From assembly GCA_947623455.1 (NCBI GenBank), contig OX392530.1, positions 32,333,405 to 32,397,404 on the forward strand: a DNA stretch of 64,000 bases, read 5' to 3'. Made by a program: the position numbers and the translations under genes. The DNA is from Mimachlamys varia (taxonomy: Eukaryota > Mollusca > Bivalvia > Pectinida > Pectinidae). Positions 12,093 to 23,800 of the stretch are shown here, piece by piece; within the stretch, counting starts at the first letter, position 1, and each line of letters begins with the position of its first letter. A model generated the notes under the pieces. The model was not told the origin of the DNA. It worked only from the letters and a program-made list of their open reading frames with translations, and searched no databases.

Positions 12093-12265
12093 ATGGCGGG
12101 TGTCGTCGACGCTTACCCTTCCAGAACAAATGGTCTTATTCTTTTTACCTTTTCAATGGTCTACGTGTAAATATTTCTTTTGTTTAATCGATTTTTTCGA
12201 GTTTAGAAACTTGTTCTGTTGACGTTTTGGTATTCTCTGATTTTATGTTATCTTAATTTGCATTA
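12093..12265 (+). repeat. R2 retroelement 3' end fragment
   Basis: Contains ACATGGCGGGTGTCGTCGAC, AAATGGTCTTATTCTTTTTACC, GGTCTACGTGTAAAT, TTTAATCGATT and TTGACGTTTTGGTATTCTCTGA, in the same order as the other R2 copies (32930, 40898, and reversed at 41640). It covers only the non-coding tail. Confidence 0.65.
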
Positions 12266-13200
12266 ATTAATTTCGAAAATATTTGTTTTCAATGGGCTCC
12301 TTATGTCATATCATTTGGATAGAAACAACATTTATGAAACATACTGCTTAATGGACATACAACTAAAAGTTTATTTGTTGACAATTTCCAAATAAAATAG
12401 CAGTAATAAAAAAAACTAAGGAAGCTACAACTCAACTTACGTAACTTTAAATTAGAGATTTAAACGTTTCGTTGGATACGATGTTACCAAATTATAAACC
12501 CCTACACGAAAGCATATAACTGATATTGTTCGTTTGATAGTTTTGTCTTGCTAGTATTTAACACCGTGATGTTTGATTGCGTAGTTGCATCTTTTGAACT
12601 GTAAAATGGACATGTTTGCATATAACAATCATTTGTCATATTTATGAGAATACAAATTAAACGGAAAGATTATATATTTTTGCAGTTGACAATGAAATGA
12701 TAATATATACTATCCATAACCATGGATACTATATACAACCACACAGGTCCGGCCGTGTACAGAAGTGGTCGACGTAGTCATTAGATCATTTTTATCAATT
12801 ATGTCATTTTACGTACATGTATATGATTTAACTGAACCTTGGAGTCGTAATTTTCTTTTGTCAGCCTGTACCACTTCGACACGGTGGCCATGTTCAGATG
12901 ACCATCCAAGGTCGTGTTACCTCGTCAACACAATAGCAAACACTGTTTTAACGAGAGGTCGTATCCATTTGTGATTTCATGTCGTATTGAAATGACAATC
13001 ATGTTCTGATGTGTACTTACAGAAACCCTTGACATGCTGTTAGATAAAGGAAAAATTCTATCATAGATGTAACTGAGAACTAAACTGATTAATGTTAATA
13101 TCAAATCATATTGTATGTAATGAATAATGATCATGTCAAATAAAATGCATCACGTGAAATCTACCTGTAGTAGACATATATGTCAGATTTTAATTATACA
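12266..13200. other. no gene seen
   Basis: Short ORFs at 12765-12974 (plus) and 12925-13134 (minus) overlap each other and show no motif. Nothing else recognised. Confidence 0.4.
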
Positions 13201-13227
13201 TTGGATTAAGGTCGTTTTCTAGTTTTT

Positions 13228-13318
13228 TCCCTTTAGCTCGGTGGTAGAGCATCCGTTTAGGAACCTGGAGATTAAGGATTCGATCCTCGGTGGAAGCACA
13301 CTATTCTCTGCCCTGTTA
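13228..13318 (+). repeat. tRNA-derived repeat, unit 1
   Basis: TAGCTCGGTGGTAGAGCATC is an A-box/D-arm sequence and GGATTCGATCCTCGGTGGAAG a B-box/T-arm sequence. The acceptor and T stems do not pair well. The sequence runs on into CACACTATTCTCTGCCCTGT, shared with the unit at 13448. This indicates a SINE head and not a functional tRNA gene. Confidence 0.6.
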
Positions 13319-13447
13319 CAAATGCTGTCTGTGGCCCTCACCGTTGTGACGGTGGATTTAGAACCTTGGTTGTGGTGTTCGGGGTGAACATATTTTAAAA
13401 AAAGGGGGAGAAAAGATTTTAATTGAACATTTAGATAGCCTTCTAGC

Positions 13448-13545
13448 TTTGAGCTTTGGCTCAGTGGTAGAGCATCCAACTTTGAACCTGGAGATCGAGG
13501 GTTCGATTCCTGGTGGAAGCACACTATTCTCTTTCCTGTTACACA
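13448..13545 (+). repeat. tRNA-derived repeat, unit 2
   Basis: TTGGCTCAGTGGTAGAGCAT and GAGGGTTCGATTCCTGGTGG are A- and B-box-like, followed by AAGCACACTATTCTC as in unit 1, 220 bp upstream and in the same orientation. The D arm is good but the T-stem and acceptor pairings are poor, so it is called a tRNA-derived repeat. The overlapping minus-strand ORFs (13219-13557) are antisense to the two units. Confidence 0.6.
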
Positions 13546-13559
13546 TATAACTGTCATGA

Positions 13560-14204
13560 TCCCTGTATAACAGTCAAAAACTTTAACTAAGTGTCAGAAA
13601 TGGTTGCTATAGCTTTGATAAATTATTTCGAAACAGAAAACCATATCACGTGGAACATTAAATGATAAGGATAGCACTTGACCAACAACACATATCGGAG
13701 TTCAGGAAATCAGAGGGCCCAGACACTTGACTTTAGATTGTTACATATATACTATCGCCTTAACTAATACAACGACCTTGCCAAATAAAGTATCCTTACC
13801 CAGCTTACATGTATAGCTCTAATTATATCTAAACGGAAGGTAAAGACAGGCGCAAACATTCAAAGGGGGAAATACAACACTCCAACATAGATAAAATACA
13901 GCGAAACAAAGACAGACTCAAAACACAGCGCTATCATTGATACGCTTACAATATTAGCAGATATAGAACTATAGTGTTTGACCATTTCTGTAGGAGATCA
14001 TTTGTTAGTTTACAACGTGTCACTATGGGACTACAGTAAACTAATTTTCGATGGTATACATTTTCGATTTTACACAATTTCGATGCTATATATTTTCGAT
14101 TTTATACATGATTCAATCTTCTTATGATTTCATAGTCGTCTTTATGATGGGGGTTACAATCTCCAACACACAAACAGATGATTCAAACTTTAAATATCTG
14201 GTTC
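13560..14204. other. no gene seen
   Basis: Non-coding. It contains a local repetition of the word TTTTCGAT near 14040-14110. No gene or RNA recognised. Confidence 0.4.
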
Positions 14205-14505
14205 ACAATTAACTTCTTCAATTATGCTAGGGGTCAAAAAGTTGGAATCCAAAATTTCTAAACTGTTGTAGAAGCAGAAGTGTCAGGTGCGTAAAACCCG
14301 TTTAATTTATGAATTAACTAGTTCTGTATAATTTTAATTACGAACATATGTATGTCATGTACCGTGCCACTACTCAAATGAGATTAACCGTGACTATGGA
14401 GGCTCCAGCAAACCTTGGGGACTGAAAAATCCACCAGCAGAGTCTGCCACCCACTATCATTAAAGATGACGTAACACATATATATGCTGCATTTTTTTAA
14501 AATTT
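14205..14505 (+). repeat. dispersed repeat R1, forward copy (5'-truncated)
   Basis: Shares with 26205-26593 the landmarks TGCTAGGGGTCAAAAAGTTGG, AGAAGCAGAAGTGTCAGGTGCG, TTTAATTTATGAATTAACTAG, ACTCAAATGAGATTAACCGTG, CCACCAGCAGAGTCTGCCACC and GATGACGTAACACATATATATGC. Confidence 0.75.
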
Positions 14506-15260
14506 GGTAACTGTTCGTTTGTACTCAGCATCTATAAGTTTGTATGTCTTAAATCAGACACTGAGTATACAAAAGAGTGTGACAATATTTCTATGATTCA
14601 TAATAAATCAAATGTTTTGCATTTTTGTTGACGTGGACAATGCTTGAATAAACGAGTATTTGACTTAAGATGTTTGATTTGCACATATGTAAACATTCTT
14701 CTTTTGTGTATAATGCCAGTTCATACGCACAGACAATGCAAGTCTAGTCATTTTAACAAACATATGAAACAGAAACTCATTGGTGGTGCCACCGGAGTTC
14801 AACCGGAGTAGAAATTGATATGTTGTACATCGATAAGGACATGGCTTTTATCACGTTTCCGAAATCAATATGAACAACTAGGCTGTACACCTCTGTAGCT
14901 TACTATTTATGTCTTGTGTGACACTCATAAAACCAATCTTGAGAGAAACAGATAATTTACTACAGATAGCGTTTACGATGTCCGGTAGTATGTTTAAACA
15001 CGGCCGTTCTCACTAGAAGATATCTACAATCTCTTCACATATCTGTGTAAATTGAAAGATCAGAATCAATTTAGTAGTTAAAGCTGAGTAAACAACTATT
15101 CGACCACAGATATACTATTTTCTCTCAGTTCCGTCTGTGTAATAAACATCTGTCAAGGGTACAAATGTACATGAGGGGTGTAGAAATTTCTTTATCTGAC
15201 CCAGATACGTTTTACCTTAGCTAACCCAAGGGTCGGGACCAGATATTCCCATTTCATTAC
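14506..15260. other. no gene seen
   Basis: AT-rich and non-coding. No recognised element. Confidence 0.4.
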
Positions 15261-15267
15261 AATTGTA

Positions 15268-15275
15268 TGACGTCA
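15268..15275. promoter_or_regulatory. perfect CRE-like palindrome TGACGTCA
   Basis: TGACGTCA is the consensus bound by CREB/ATF bZIP factors. It stands just upstream of a short ORF, but no transcription start is identified. Function is inference only. Confidence 0.25.
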
Positions 15276-15288
15276 GGTCAACAATACA

Positions 15289-15579
15289 ATGGCGTCCCGT
15301 CAGAAGTCTATCAATACTGAATTTATCCTCGAGATTGTATTATGTCTTATGATACACAATGGAGAAAGGATAATAAAGGAAAATAAGCATACATTGAGGA
15401 GAGAACGGAATCGCAACCCAAGGGGAAATATTTTAAGCTACAATTCATTGACAAAGCCTCGTGTTAGGAATCATTCCAATCGGATTAAAATTGCTCTAGT
15501 TTACCTCAAAGGAGTGAACGATTATATTCATACCACATCTTATTTCACGTTAGATGACGTCGCAAAGGCTGACCAATGA
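15289..15579 (+). CDS. hypothetical 96-residue ORF, weak candidate
   Basis: An ATG in acceptable context (ACAATGGCG) opens 96 codons, MASRQKSINTEF to DDVAKADQ. The product is basic in the middle (TLRRERNRNPRG) with no signal peptide, membrane segment or known domain. A perfect cAMP-response-like palindrome TGACGTCA lies 13 bp upstream of the ATG (15268-15275), and three near matches cluster at the stop (15555-15589). It could be a small gene, a first exon or chance. No splice structure, polyadenylation signal or homology supports it. Confidence 0.2.
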   Translation: MASRQKSINTEFILEIVLCLMIHNGERIIKENKHTLRRERNRNPRGNILSYNSLTKPRVRNHSNRIKIALVYLKGVNDYIHTTSYFTLDDVAKADQ

Positions 15580-15817
15580 CGTGACGTCCCAAAGACAATG
15601 TGATAAAATAAAAACCTTTCTTCATTTTTTTTCTGTGTGAACATCGTTTGTAAATAACATGTAGTATATATGTGCTTAATGTATGTATCGCTAACTGATT
15701 CGTTCTCGTCTAAAAAACTCAAAAGAAAGGCATTTCCGAAATGGAAAGCATTGCAAAGCTGTTTCCTTGTGTTTGACGTTTTTTTAATATGCTCATCAGT
15801 GTGCTTACTTACTCATA

Positions 15818-15958
15818 AGGAACGCCTGTTCTTCTTCTCTTGTACTTTTTTAAGGGTCTTCGTTTAAATCTTTCCTTTGTTCATATTTAGCCCCTGGTTT
15901 AATCGATTCTGAATTCTGATTATGGTTTCGTTGGCGCTGTTGTATTCTCTGACTTATG
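15818..15958 (+). repeat. R2 retroelement 3' end fragment
   Basis: CTTGTACTTTTTTAAGGGTC, TTCGTTTAAATCTTTCC, GCCCCTGGTTTAATCGATTC and TTGTATTCTCTGACTTATG match the tail of the R2 family, closest to the copy at 24940-25075. Confidence 0.65.
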
Positions 15959-18100
15959 ACATTCTTTTATTTGTTGGAATGTTAGAAAAATAAAATACAC
16001 GTTCAAGATAAAAAGTATAATAAAAGCTTTGATACTAGTACCTTGAGGGTGATATAAGGGTATTTTAGCATCGGGTTTCACAAATTTGAAATCCCTCGGG
16101 AGGAGTTTTCCAATCTTACACCCCGGCCATGAAAGGGACGTAAAACATTTCTAGGCTGGCGTGTTAATGTCGAACGAACAAATAAGAATAAGGTAATAGA
16201 CGAAACAACGCGAATCGAAAGTAATCATATATCGAAATTTGGAGGCAAAAAAACCGAATCAGCCACTATAGATTTTCCTATACATGTCAGAACTTCCAAT
16301 GTCTCGGCCATCCCTCTTTACTTGCCCTACCGCATATTTATAGGAGTAATTAAACCAATCAATTACGGCAATCGACAAAGACCACTCTACGTCAAACTAG
16401 TCCATAGAACGACAAGTGTTCTTGTGAATGGCCATCTCCCCGATATAAAGCACAGGTCTTCTCACCTAACTGATGTTAGGAGCCAAGCGGTGAAATTATA
16501 CATATACACATTAAAATACACAAGAAAAATATAACTAATAAAATATTTCAGTTTGGAATTGGTGAACTAGTAATTACTTGGTGCTAATTGATTAAGTGAT
16601 GAGCAAGGTGAAGCCGCTATCCTGGAGCTGGCACGCGTATTGAACCTGTGACATGTCGGTTCCTTACATACCTCGGCCGGGTTATTTTAATCAGCTTAAA
16701 ACACGCTAAACAAACCATTAATATTGTTCCTAATTATAAATAAATCTCATTTCATATTGTGTTTGTGTTTTAGATGACATTGGACTCCAGTATTAACGTA
16801 CTTCGCTATGTATTTTAGGGAAAGACTTAAGATTAAATACCACTAGAATGTATGCCTTGATAGCACTGCTTAACAAATCAACATTCTTTATTTCGATGCA
16901 CGTATTCGGTTCTGATTGCGTGTTATGAAGGAATTAAGAGATTACAGTAAACATGTATCACATCAAAATGTGAGTTGGTTGTACTGTAAACGAACTTGAT
17001 CTGAAGACACTGTTTGTGTTGTGTTTTGTTATTGACTGGTTTGTGATACAGTATTGGTTTATAAACATCTCTAACCATTTAATAAACATGTGCCTCTTTA
17101 AAATGAAATTAAGGAGTTGGAGTCCTTGAAGAATAGTATACGATATACAATGGCTATCGATTGAGTACCATATAAATTGTTACCGGTATGACAAAATGCC
17201 GATAAATTTTAAGAGTGCAGAACATGTATGTGTGTTCTCTCAATCAAATGAAATATATAGAGTACTTAACGGAGAATTCATAAATTGTTTTGTTTACATT
17301 GTTAACGTAGAAATAATAAATTTACTACTGCATTTAGTACTGTATTAAGTTAAACATTCAGTTTTTTCAATAATCTCTCGTTGATGAGAAAGTATCGCTT
17401 TATGTTGAAAGTGTTACTCAACGCATTTCTACCTATCTTTCATGATTCCCTCAAATTGATGATTGACTAGTTTAAGTGCCATAAATGACTGAGTGTGTGT
17501 AACAATGTGTACTAAACTACAGCTTATTCTTCTGTTGCATCATTGATTTCTGGAGCTTGAGTGAATTGAAAGTAAGGTTTTCATTGGTCAATATCCAATG
17601 CAATATCTATCTGCTAATGTGAAGATGTACATGTAACAGTCATACCATTAATGTTGGAAGGATTAAAATGTATTTTAAATTTTCCAAATGATGATTTTCG
17701 TCATTTAGTAATCTTTATCTCGCTAAAATTGGCATCAACGATAAGTAAGAACAGTGTACTCAACGAAACTTGCGCCGCTCCCACACATGACGAAAACAAG
17801 GTTGGTTTCATAAAAAAACAATATGAATATAGAATATTATATGACCATTTTTAACTTTTAGGATATGTTGATCCACTTAGGATATTTGTTAAGATAAACT
17901 ATTCTATCCCACAAGTACAATAAATCTTTTAAACCAGGTACATGTAATCTAGTACAAGTGGTTTACTCACAGGCCGAGCTTTCCTTAATGTGATATGTAA
18001 TCCTCACCCCAGGAAACCACCCTGTGTGCCGTTAATATCAATAGGCGTTCACAGTTTAATGAGATGTAAGAACAACAATTCGCACTTCTAACGGGTATAT
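15959..18100. other. no gene seen
   Basis: About 2.1 kb. The small ORFs at 16322-16534 and 17651-17854 have no motif or composition that distinguishes them from background. No repeat with a partner noticed. Confidence 0.4.
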
Positions 18101-18105
18101 GACTT

Positions 18106-18595
18106 AACGGTGATAAAGGTAAAAACAGGCACCAGTCTGAAAATGACACTCAACAACGCCATACCTCGACAACAGTAGGTACATGTAAGATACATCAGAA
18201 TAAAACAGGCAACAGTCTGAAAATGGAACCCAACTACGCCATATTTAGACAACAGTAGGGACATGTGAGATACATCAGAATAAAACATGCAACAGTCTGA
18301 AAATGACACCCAACTACCCCATATTTAGACAACAGTAGGGAAATGTAAGATATATCAGCAAAAACAGGTAACAGTCTGAAAATGACACCCAACTACCCCA
18401 TATTTAGACAACAGTAGGGACATGTAAGATACATCAGAACAAACCAGGCAACAGTCTGAAAAAGACACCCAACTACCCCATATTTAGACAACAGTAGGGA
18501 CATGTAAGATATATCAGAACAAAACAGGCAACAGTCTGAAAATGGCACCCGACAACGCCATACCTCGACAACAGTAGAAACATACATTATAACAG
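18106..18595. repeat. 80-bp tandem repeat, ~6 copies
   Basis: The word CAGTCTGAAAATG and its variants recur with TCTGA at 18136, 18216, 18296, 18375, 18455 and 18535, giving a period of 80 (once 79). Each unit also carries ACAACAGTAGG.ACATGTAAGA. The first and last units share CAACGCCATACCTCG, while the middle ones read TACCCCATATTTAG. Minus-strand ORFs here repeat the same residues and are not genes. Confidence 0.9.
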
Positions 18596-18609
18596 ACATC
18601 AAAACAAAA

Positions 18610-19400
18610 GGAAAACAAGATTTACAACAGAAATAATGCCCAGAGTGTATCTCATTTGTGGGTGACCATTTTTCTACTAGTTGGTTTATCGAATAAATCG
18701 AGAAGAGAAAATCTATAAATGTATATACGGAAGAACAATCAGTCCTCGCAGGTATTGGAATACAATGTCAGCACATCTATTCGAGGACTTTCTCATTTAC
18801 TATTGGTAACACTTGTATTGGGTCAGCATTGTGGAGCTGTTGGTTTAAATGTTTACACGCTAAATTAGGCTTTGTGTGTGCCCGACCTAGTAATTGACGC
18901 ACGAAACCAAAACTGGCAGTATACAGTCCACGTTTTGTATCGTACTCTTCAGTCCGTCGAACAAAGAGAATGACAATTTCTTAGTTACATATTTAACATT
19001 TATTTTCCCTTGTTCATATGACAGTAATTAAAAATGAACAAGAAATCGGATAGCTGGCCGCTACGATTTGTTCATAATTTGTCAATCAACCCGTATGGGG
19101 TTTGGAAAACATGCATAAATAATCGTAATAAATATTTTATATGATAACTGTATTAAGAATGCCATTAATCTCATAACATATTTAAATGAATATTAACTTC
19201 AGAATGTTTATCAGAACATAAATAGACCAGTATCATACGAAATCAACATAAACAAATATTATAAGGCTAGCACATAATAATGTTAAGCACTAACAAGTGT
19301 ATACTATCACACTAGTCATAGCATGATAATTCCTACATATTGTTTTAAACTGATACAGTTTAAATCTGTTTTCTCCTAAATGGAATTTAACATACTTTTG
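18610..19400. other. no gene seen; downstream flank of the gene at 19451
   Basis: Non-coding AT-rich sequence. Any extended 3' untranslated region of the minus-strand gene would lie here. Further AATAAA-like signals exist on the minus strand, but none is better placed than the one at 19412-19417. Confidence 0.4.
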
Positions 19401-19411
19401 ACAGCGTCGCA

Positions 19412-19417
19412 TTTATT
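19412..19417 (-). terminator. polyadenylation signal AATAAA
   Basis: Plus-strand TTTATT reads AATAAA on the minus strand, 34 nt beyond the stop codon of the 19451-20797 gene. It is canonical and suitably placed for a short 3' untranslated region. I have not identified a cleavage site. Confidence 0.5.
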
Positions 19418-19450
19418 CCTCTCTCTGAAATATTCGTACACACGAACACG

Positions 19451-20797
19451 TCACCTTATCACCCTACTCTCCGATGCTGGCCGATTAGGTAAAGTCCTGG
19501 CATTCACTCTCGTAGTGGAAGTCAATGGTCTAGAAGTGTTTGAGGCAGGGCGAGCACTCTGTACACGGCCTTTCTTTTTCTTTCCGTCGGATTTTGAAGG
19601 CAGTTTGTAAAAACTTGGATGTGTCATGTTCATGGCGATTGCTCTTTTGCTCCACATCACGTTCTTACACTGCATTGACCCGTCCTCCTGTGCCACTGGT
19701 ACCATACCGTACCTCTCATAAAGGTCCTGTCGTGCCCTATCAAGGTCCGTCATACAATTCACATGGTGGCGTACCATCGTCCATTTAAGTTTTGATTCTT
19801 TTGTATTTTCGGCAAGAGCAGTTTCTTGAACGTTTCTACGCAACAGTTTCCAGCCTCGTTTAGCTCCTTTTAATTCGGACTTCAAATTTTCCATGTCCTT
19901 AGCTTTGGCTTCGTCCTTTGCTTCTTCATCTTCTTCTTCTTCCTCCTCTTCCTCTTCATCCGCTATTTGGGCGGCTTTATTAAATAACCTGGAAGCCAGA
20001 CCGGACACATTAGTTAATCGGCTGATTTTTTCTTTAAGTAATGTATAACTCTTTGCCCGTCCGTATTCCGTATTACCGAACATATCCGTCATCACATCCT
20101 TGAAATCATCACTTGCTTTAAAGTTCGGTCTTGGTTGAAGTGTCATAGTGTCCGTCTGGTCGTTAATTTTCAGTATAGAGTCCTCAAACATAGACCAAAA
20201 CGGCTGTTGAGGAGGTTCCGGGGATCCTGATTCCGATTCAGTGTCCGAATCCTGGAACTCACTATCTGAAAGATCCAGACTTCGTCCTGTTCCTCCCATA
20301 CTGCTCTTTGGAGTTATGCTTCCTTTACTCAATAAATTGGTGGCCTTTTTCAACTTTTTAGAATTTAACTGCTTAGATGACTGTGACGAAGAAAGAGCTT
20401 CACGTTCACTTGATGAGTCGTTTAACACTTTGGCATTAGAAGACTTAAGTCTAGCAAGTATGCTATTTTCTTTCGGCATAGTTTTCTTTCTATTGTCATT
20501 TGAAACTGAGAGACCAGCCTTGAAATTATCTAATAAGGACTTTGGTGTAGGAGATGATTTTTGCGATTCCTCCGAAATCACGGCCGATTTTGGAGATAGT
20601 AACTGTTCTCCTGATTCGTTGTTGCCGTTCACTTCCTTAGCCTGCTTGAGTCTCGATAACAGCCCCATCATAGGAGGTGGGGAGGACGTGTCCTGAGAGG
20701 ACCCCTCCTTCATAAAGTTGTTGAGCAGCATGGGGTTCTTCATGGTTTCCTCTTTAGAGTTGCTTCGTTTTGCCAGTAAATGAGCCACTCCGGGCAT
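19451..20797 (-). CDS. unrecognised 448-residue disordered/charged protein
   Basis: The longest non-repetitive open frame in the window. The frame opens after a TAA at 20849-20851, and the first ATG is at 20797 (CCGCAATGCCC), giving MPGVAHLLAKRSNSKEE. Residues 1-200 are Ser/Lys-rich, low in hydrophobics, with recurring short amphipathic motifs (LLSRLKQAK, LLDNFKAGL, ILARLKSSN). SDSEFQDSDTESESGSPEPP (about 177-196) is an acidic, likely phosphorylated linker. Residues 200-280 look folded (PFWSMFEDSILK, FKDVMTDMFGN). A Glu run (281-292) leads into a charged helical region with WKLLRRNVQETALAENTKES and KLKWTMVRHHVNCM, then DLDRARQDLYERYGMVP. The tail is basic, Arg/Pro/Ser-rich (KKKKGRVQSARPAS). 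There is no signal peptide or membrane segment, so nuclear or cytoskeletal location is possible. Codon-like composition and the nearby AATAAA support a real gene. I do not recognise the family. Upstream non-coding exons cannot be excluded. Confidence 0.7.
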   Translation of the reverse strand: MPGVAHLLAKRSNSKEETMKNPMLLNNFMKEGSSQDTSSPPPMMGLLSRLKQAKEVNGNNESGEQLLSPKSAVISEESQKSSPTPKSLLDNFKAGLSVSNDNRKKTMPKENSILARLKSSNAKVLNDSSSEREALSSSQSSKQLNSKKLKKATNLLSKGSITPKSSMGGTGRSLDLSDSEFQDSDTESESGSPEPPQQPFWSMFEDSILKINDQTDTMTLQPRPNFKASDDFKDVMTDMFGNTEYGRAKSYTLLKEKISRLTNVSGLASRLFNKAAQIADEEEEEEEEEDEEAKDEAKAKDMENLKSELKGAKRGWKLLRRNVQETALAENTKESKLKWTMVRHHVNCMTDLDRARQDLYERYGMVPVAQEDGSMQCKNVMWSKRAIAMNMTHPSFYKLPSKSDGKKKKGRVQSARPASNTSRPLTSTTRVNARTLPNRPASESRVIR

Positions 20798-20851
20798 TGC
20801 GGTTATTAAGTACCATAGGCAGACGTATGCCTGTGTATCGAACTCCACTTA

Positions 20852-23800
20852 AAACACCTTTGACGTCACCTCGTAACAAAGATCCATTCAAATTCAATAC
20901 TTCTTATTGCCATGAAAGATTTTTTTCACTCAATTGAAAGTTCACCTAATCGACGTGATCAAAAATAGTTTGCAATCGTTAATGTCTGTTGAGTACCACT
21001 GTTATTACGAGTGTTACCATTCCAGTAATGCCGAATTGTGTACACTTATAACTTGTAGCGTTCGATAGAACTGTGACCGACCGTCAATATTGACTCTGTG
21101 GAAATCGCTGTTGTATGTTCATGCCGGAACCATTTATACTTCCGTTCCTAAGGAGTACTGTATAACGTTACTGGATAGGGTAGGTAGTCTGGCCTGCATC
21201 CTCCAGGTACCGTCCGTACAGGTGTAGTGGGACTCGCACTTTGAATGCTGAAGGACTTATATGGGCCTTTAATAGCCAGCACTACTACACATGTTTACTA
21301 CGTTTGTGTATAGGTACAATACGACGCTCTCGTGTATCACAAGCTTTGTAAACTCTACAGGTACCAGGCCTTAATACTCGCTCAATGCTTTATTTTCTTT
21401 CGTTTTTATCTTAAGGCGGCGTAATCTGTCTTAATTTCGAATCCAATGGGAGTATTTTCTCACACATGACTGAACAGATCACTTAAATATTTGTAAGAGC
21501 TGCCACCAGCCATTTGTTACAGGTAGGCATTTAATGAACAGGCCGCTATAGTACCCATTAGGTCTACAATGGGTATCAGGACTGCTGACCGGAACATTTT
21601 GTATAGAACAATTATGTTATTTGATGCAACGTTCGCACTATTTCAGCCTTTTACGAAAATGTTGCGGTCACATTCTCTTTTTAAAACAATATAGTGTCAT
21701 TTCCCGTTTTTCGTCGAAATAACCATATCATAAGTTTAATTATTTGACTAAGGGTCAAATATGACGAAGGATGAAAGTAGGGAAGAAACTGACTTAATTT
21801 AAGAAAAAAAAAATTAAATTAAAAAAAATTTAAAGAAACAATCGATATTGCGTTCAGGCTCATCCACTAAAATATTGTGACAAGTTTTTATCCCCATTAT
21901 TTAACAAAACAAGTTTCTTTTATTCTGTTATCATTGTGTATTTGATATTGGGCTTTATACGTTTTTAACGTGCTTTATTGATTTTGTTGAAGGTCAATCT
22001 TCAAATTAAGAAGACCACGTGGTACATCTATACTGTAATAGATATACATGTGACACAATCGTCCTAAACAGCAGACTTTTACTATCAACGTCTAAGTTTG
22101 TTTCACTATCTTTCACTTTTGCTAATTTAGATAAACTAGCTAGACTTAAAAAAAATGTTTCAGATTATACATATGTTATATATAATCGGGTTGCTTTAAA
22201 TACTATTTGGCCTTTGTTGTCATTGCATCAAATCATATCAAACGTAAACAGTGTTAGGTTGCTTCCTAAACAGTTCAAGATCAGTTCAGATCAAAAAAAG
22301 GTCCCGATATCAAAAAGGAAGTATGCTGCAACTGGATGGCCGAAGTAATTTATTTTATTACGTTATGTGGTTTCAGATGTGGAGACAATACTTTTTATTT
22401 TCTCCTTAAACTCATGTTATCTTCCTTTTCTCCATGAACACCTCAGGATAAATAATTGACATTTATTGTGTCCTAATGTCATGAGAATATGTGAACGGTG
22501 ACTGAAGCGGAAAGGAACGAAACGAGCTTTACAGACGTAGGACTACAACGACAAAATGACGACACGTCTGCAACATGATATTCGCATTGAGGCAGTGGAA
22601 CAAATACTTTACGACCTGTGACACTGAATACACGGTTGAACGGGAACAATAGAGCTGGCACACGACAGCTGTGCATACCCTACCCATCTGTGACGAATAC
22701 GTCATTGTTTCTGTTAGGTATACCCTTCAGTCTGTCTATAACACCCGATTATAACCCATAACGGTTTCGGTTTTGTGAATCAATCATTATGATATACTCT
22801 GTAGAATCCAACATATTTACTTTTGCATTATTCCATGTAGTTTTTGTTCTCCATTTATACAGTAATGTTATTCCTGCAATCATCAAAATCTAAGAAGTAG
22901 GTTTTCCCCTGTTTTGAATACATTTTTGCCAATTTTCGACGGCATTAACTTTGAATCACTGTTATTGTGGCTACATTGTACATTAAAACATTGATGAAAT
23001 ATAAAACTACCTATACGGCGCTCTGACGCCTGTTTACCTAACGGCTCAGTTTATTTACCATCACAGGCCTTAGTGATTATCAATACGTATCAAAACTAAA
23101 AAAAACCTTAATTGATGTCACGAGAAACCGTCAGTAATTAAGTAGAAAATAACTGTTATATACCTATTTAAATAAAAAAAATGTTCTGTTTTTTTTCTAT
23201 ACATATTTATATATCATATATGATAGACGTATGAGATAATAATATAAAGACCCCCCAAAAGTTGGGGTATAGTTCTTTTTTTATTTAAATCTATCAGGGC
23301 ACATACGTATTTGCTGCTCGAAAATGACGAACTTTACTTACATTAGACATAGTAATGTATAAAGTTAATACGATGGAAAAAGGGAGACAACTTCTATAAC
23401 AGTTCAAATCCTCGCGCACATTCACTGTAAGATAAATAGTGCTATATACAAATGCTGTATGTACACTATTATCAAAATTGTAATTGATCATTGTCTTTCA
23501 TATCAAAACAACGGATGAAATCAATTATTATTTTCTAAAATGTTTTCGTTATTATGAAAATTAACATTTTACCATATTTCAACATCTCAGAGAATATTAA
23601 GAAAAGTCGTTTAGAGCAGAGTTGATATTTTTCTGGAATAGAATATTTTTTGGCAACGGTAACCATTGATGTTTCCCATTCGTCATCATGTAAAGTCACT
23701 TCATTTCGATCTCCAAGCAGAACATTGGCTTGAACAGCCTCTTCCAAGAACGGACAGTTAACAGATGAACTTTTATTGATATGGAGCACAATTATCCCTA

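Noticed and set aside
13228..13545. Functional tRNA genes
   Set aside because: The A- and B-box words are present, but the acceptor and T stems do not pair and the sequence continues into a shared repeat tail.
18088..18602. Two minus-strand ORFs (73 and 69 codons) with repeated hydrophobic segments
   Set aside because: They are translations of the 80-bp tandem repeat; the repetition comes from the DNA repeat, not from a membrane protein.
20241..20696. 151-codon plus-strand ORF
   Set aside because: It is antisense to the Ser/Lys-rich part of the minus-strand gene. Its Leu/Ser-rich composition follows from that.
20798..20848. Upstream extension of the minus-strand gene to position 20848
   Set aside because: The extra 17 codons would start with GTG immediately after a stop codon. 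The first ATG is at 20797.
22019..22348. 109-codon plus-strand ORF
   Set aside because: No motif, no supporting signals, and a composition like the AT-rich surroundings. I cannot support it as a gene.
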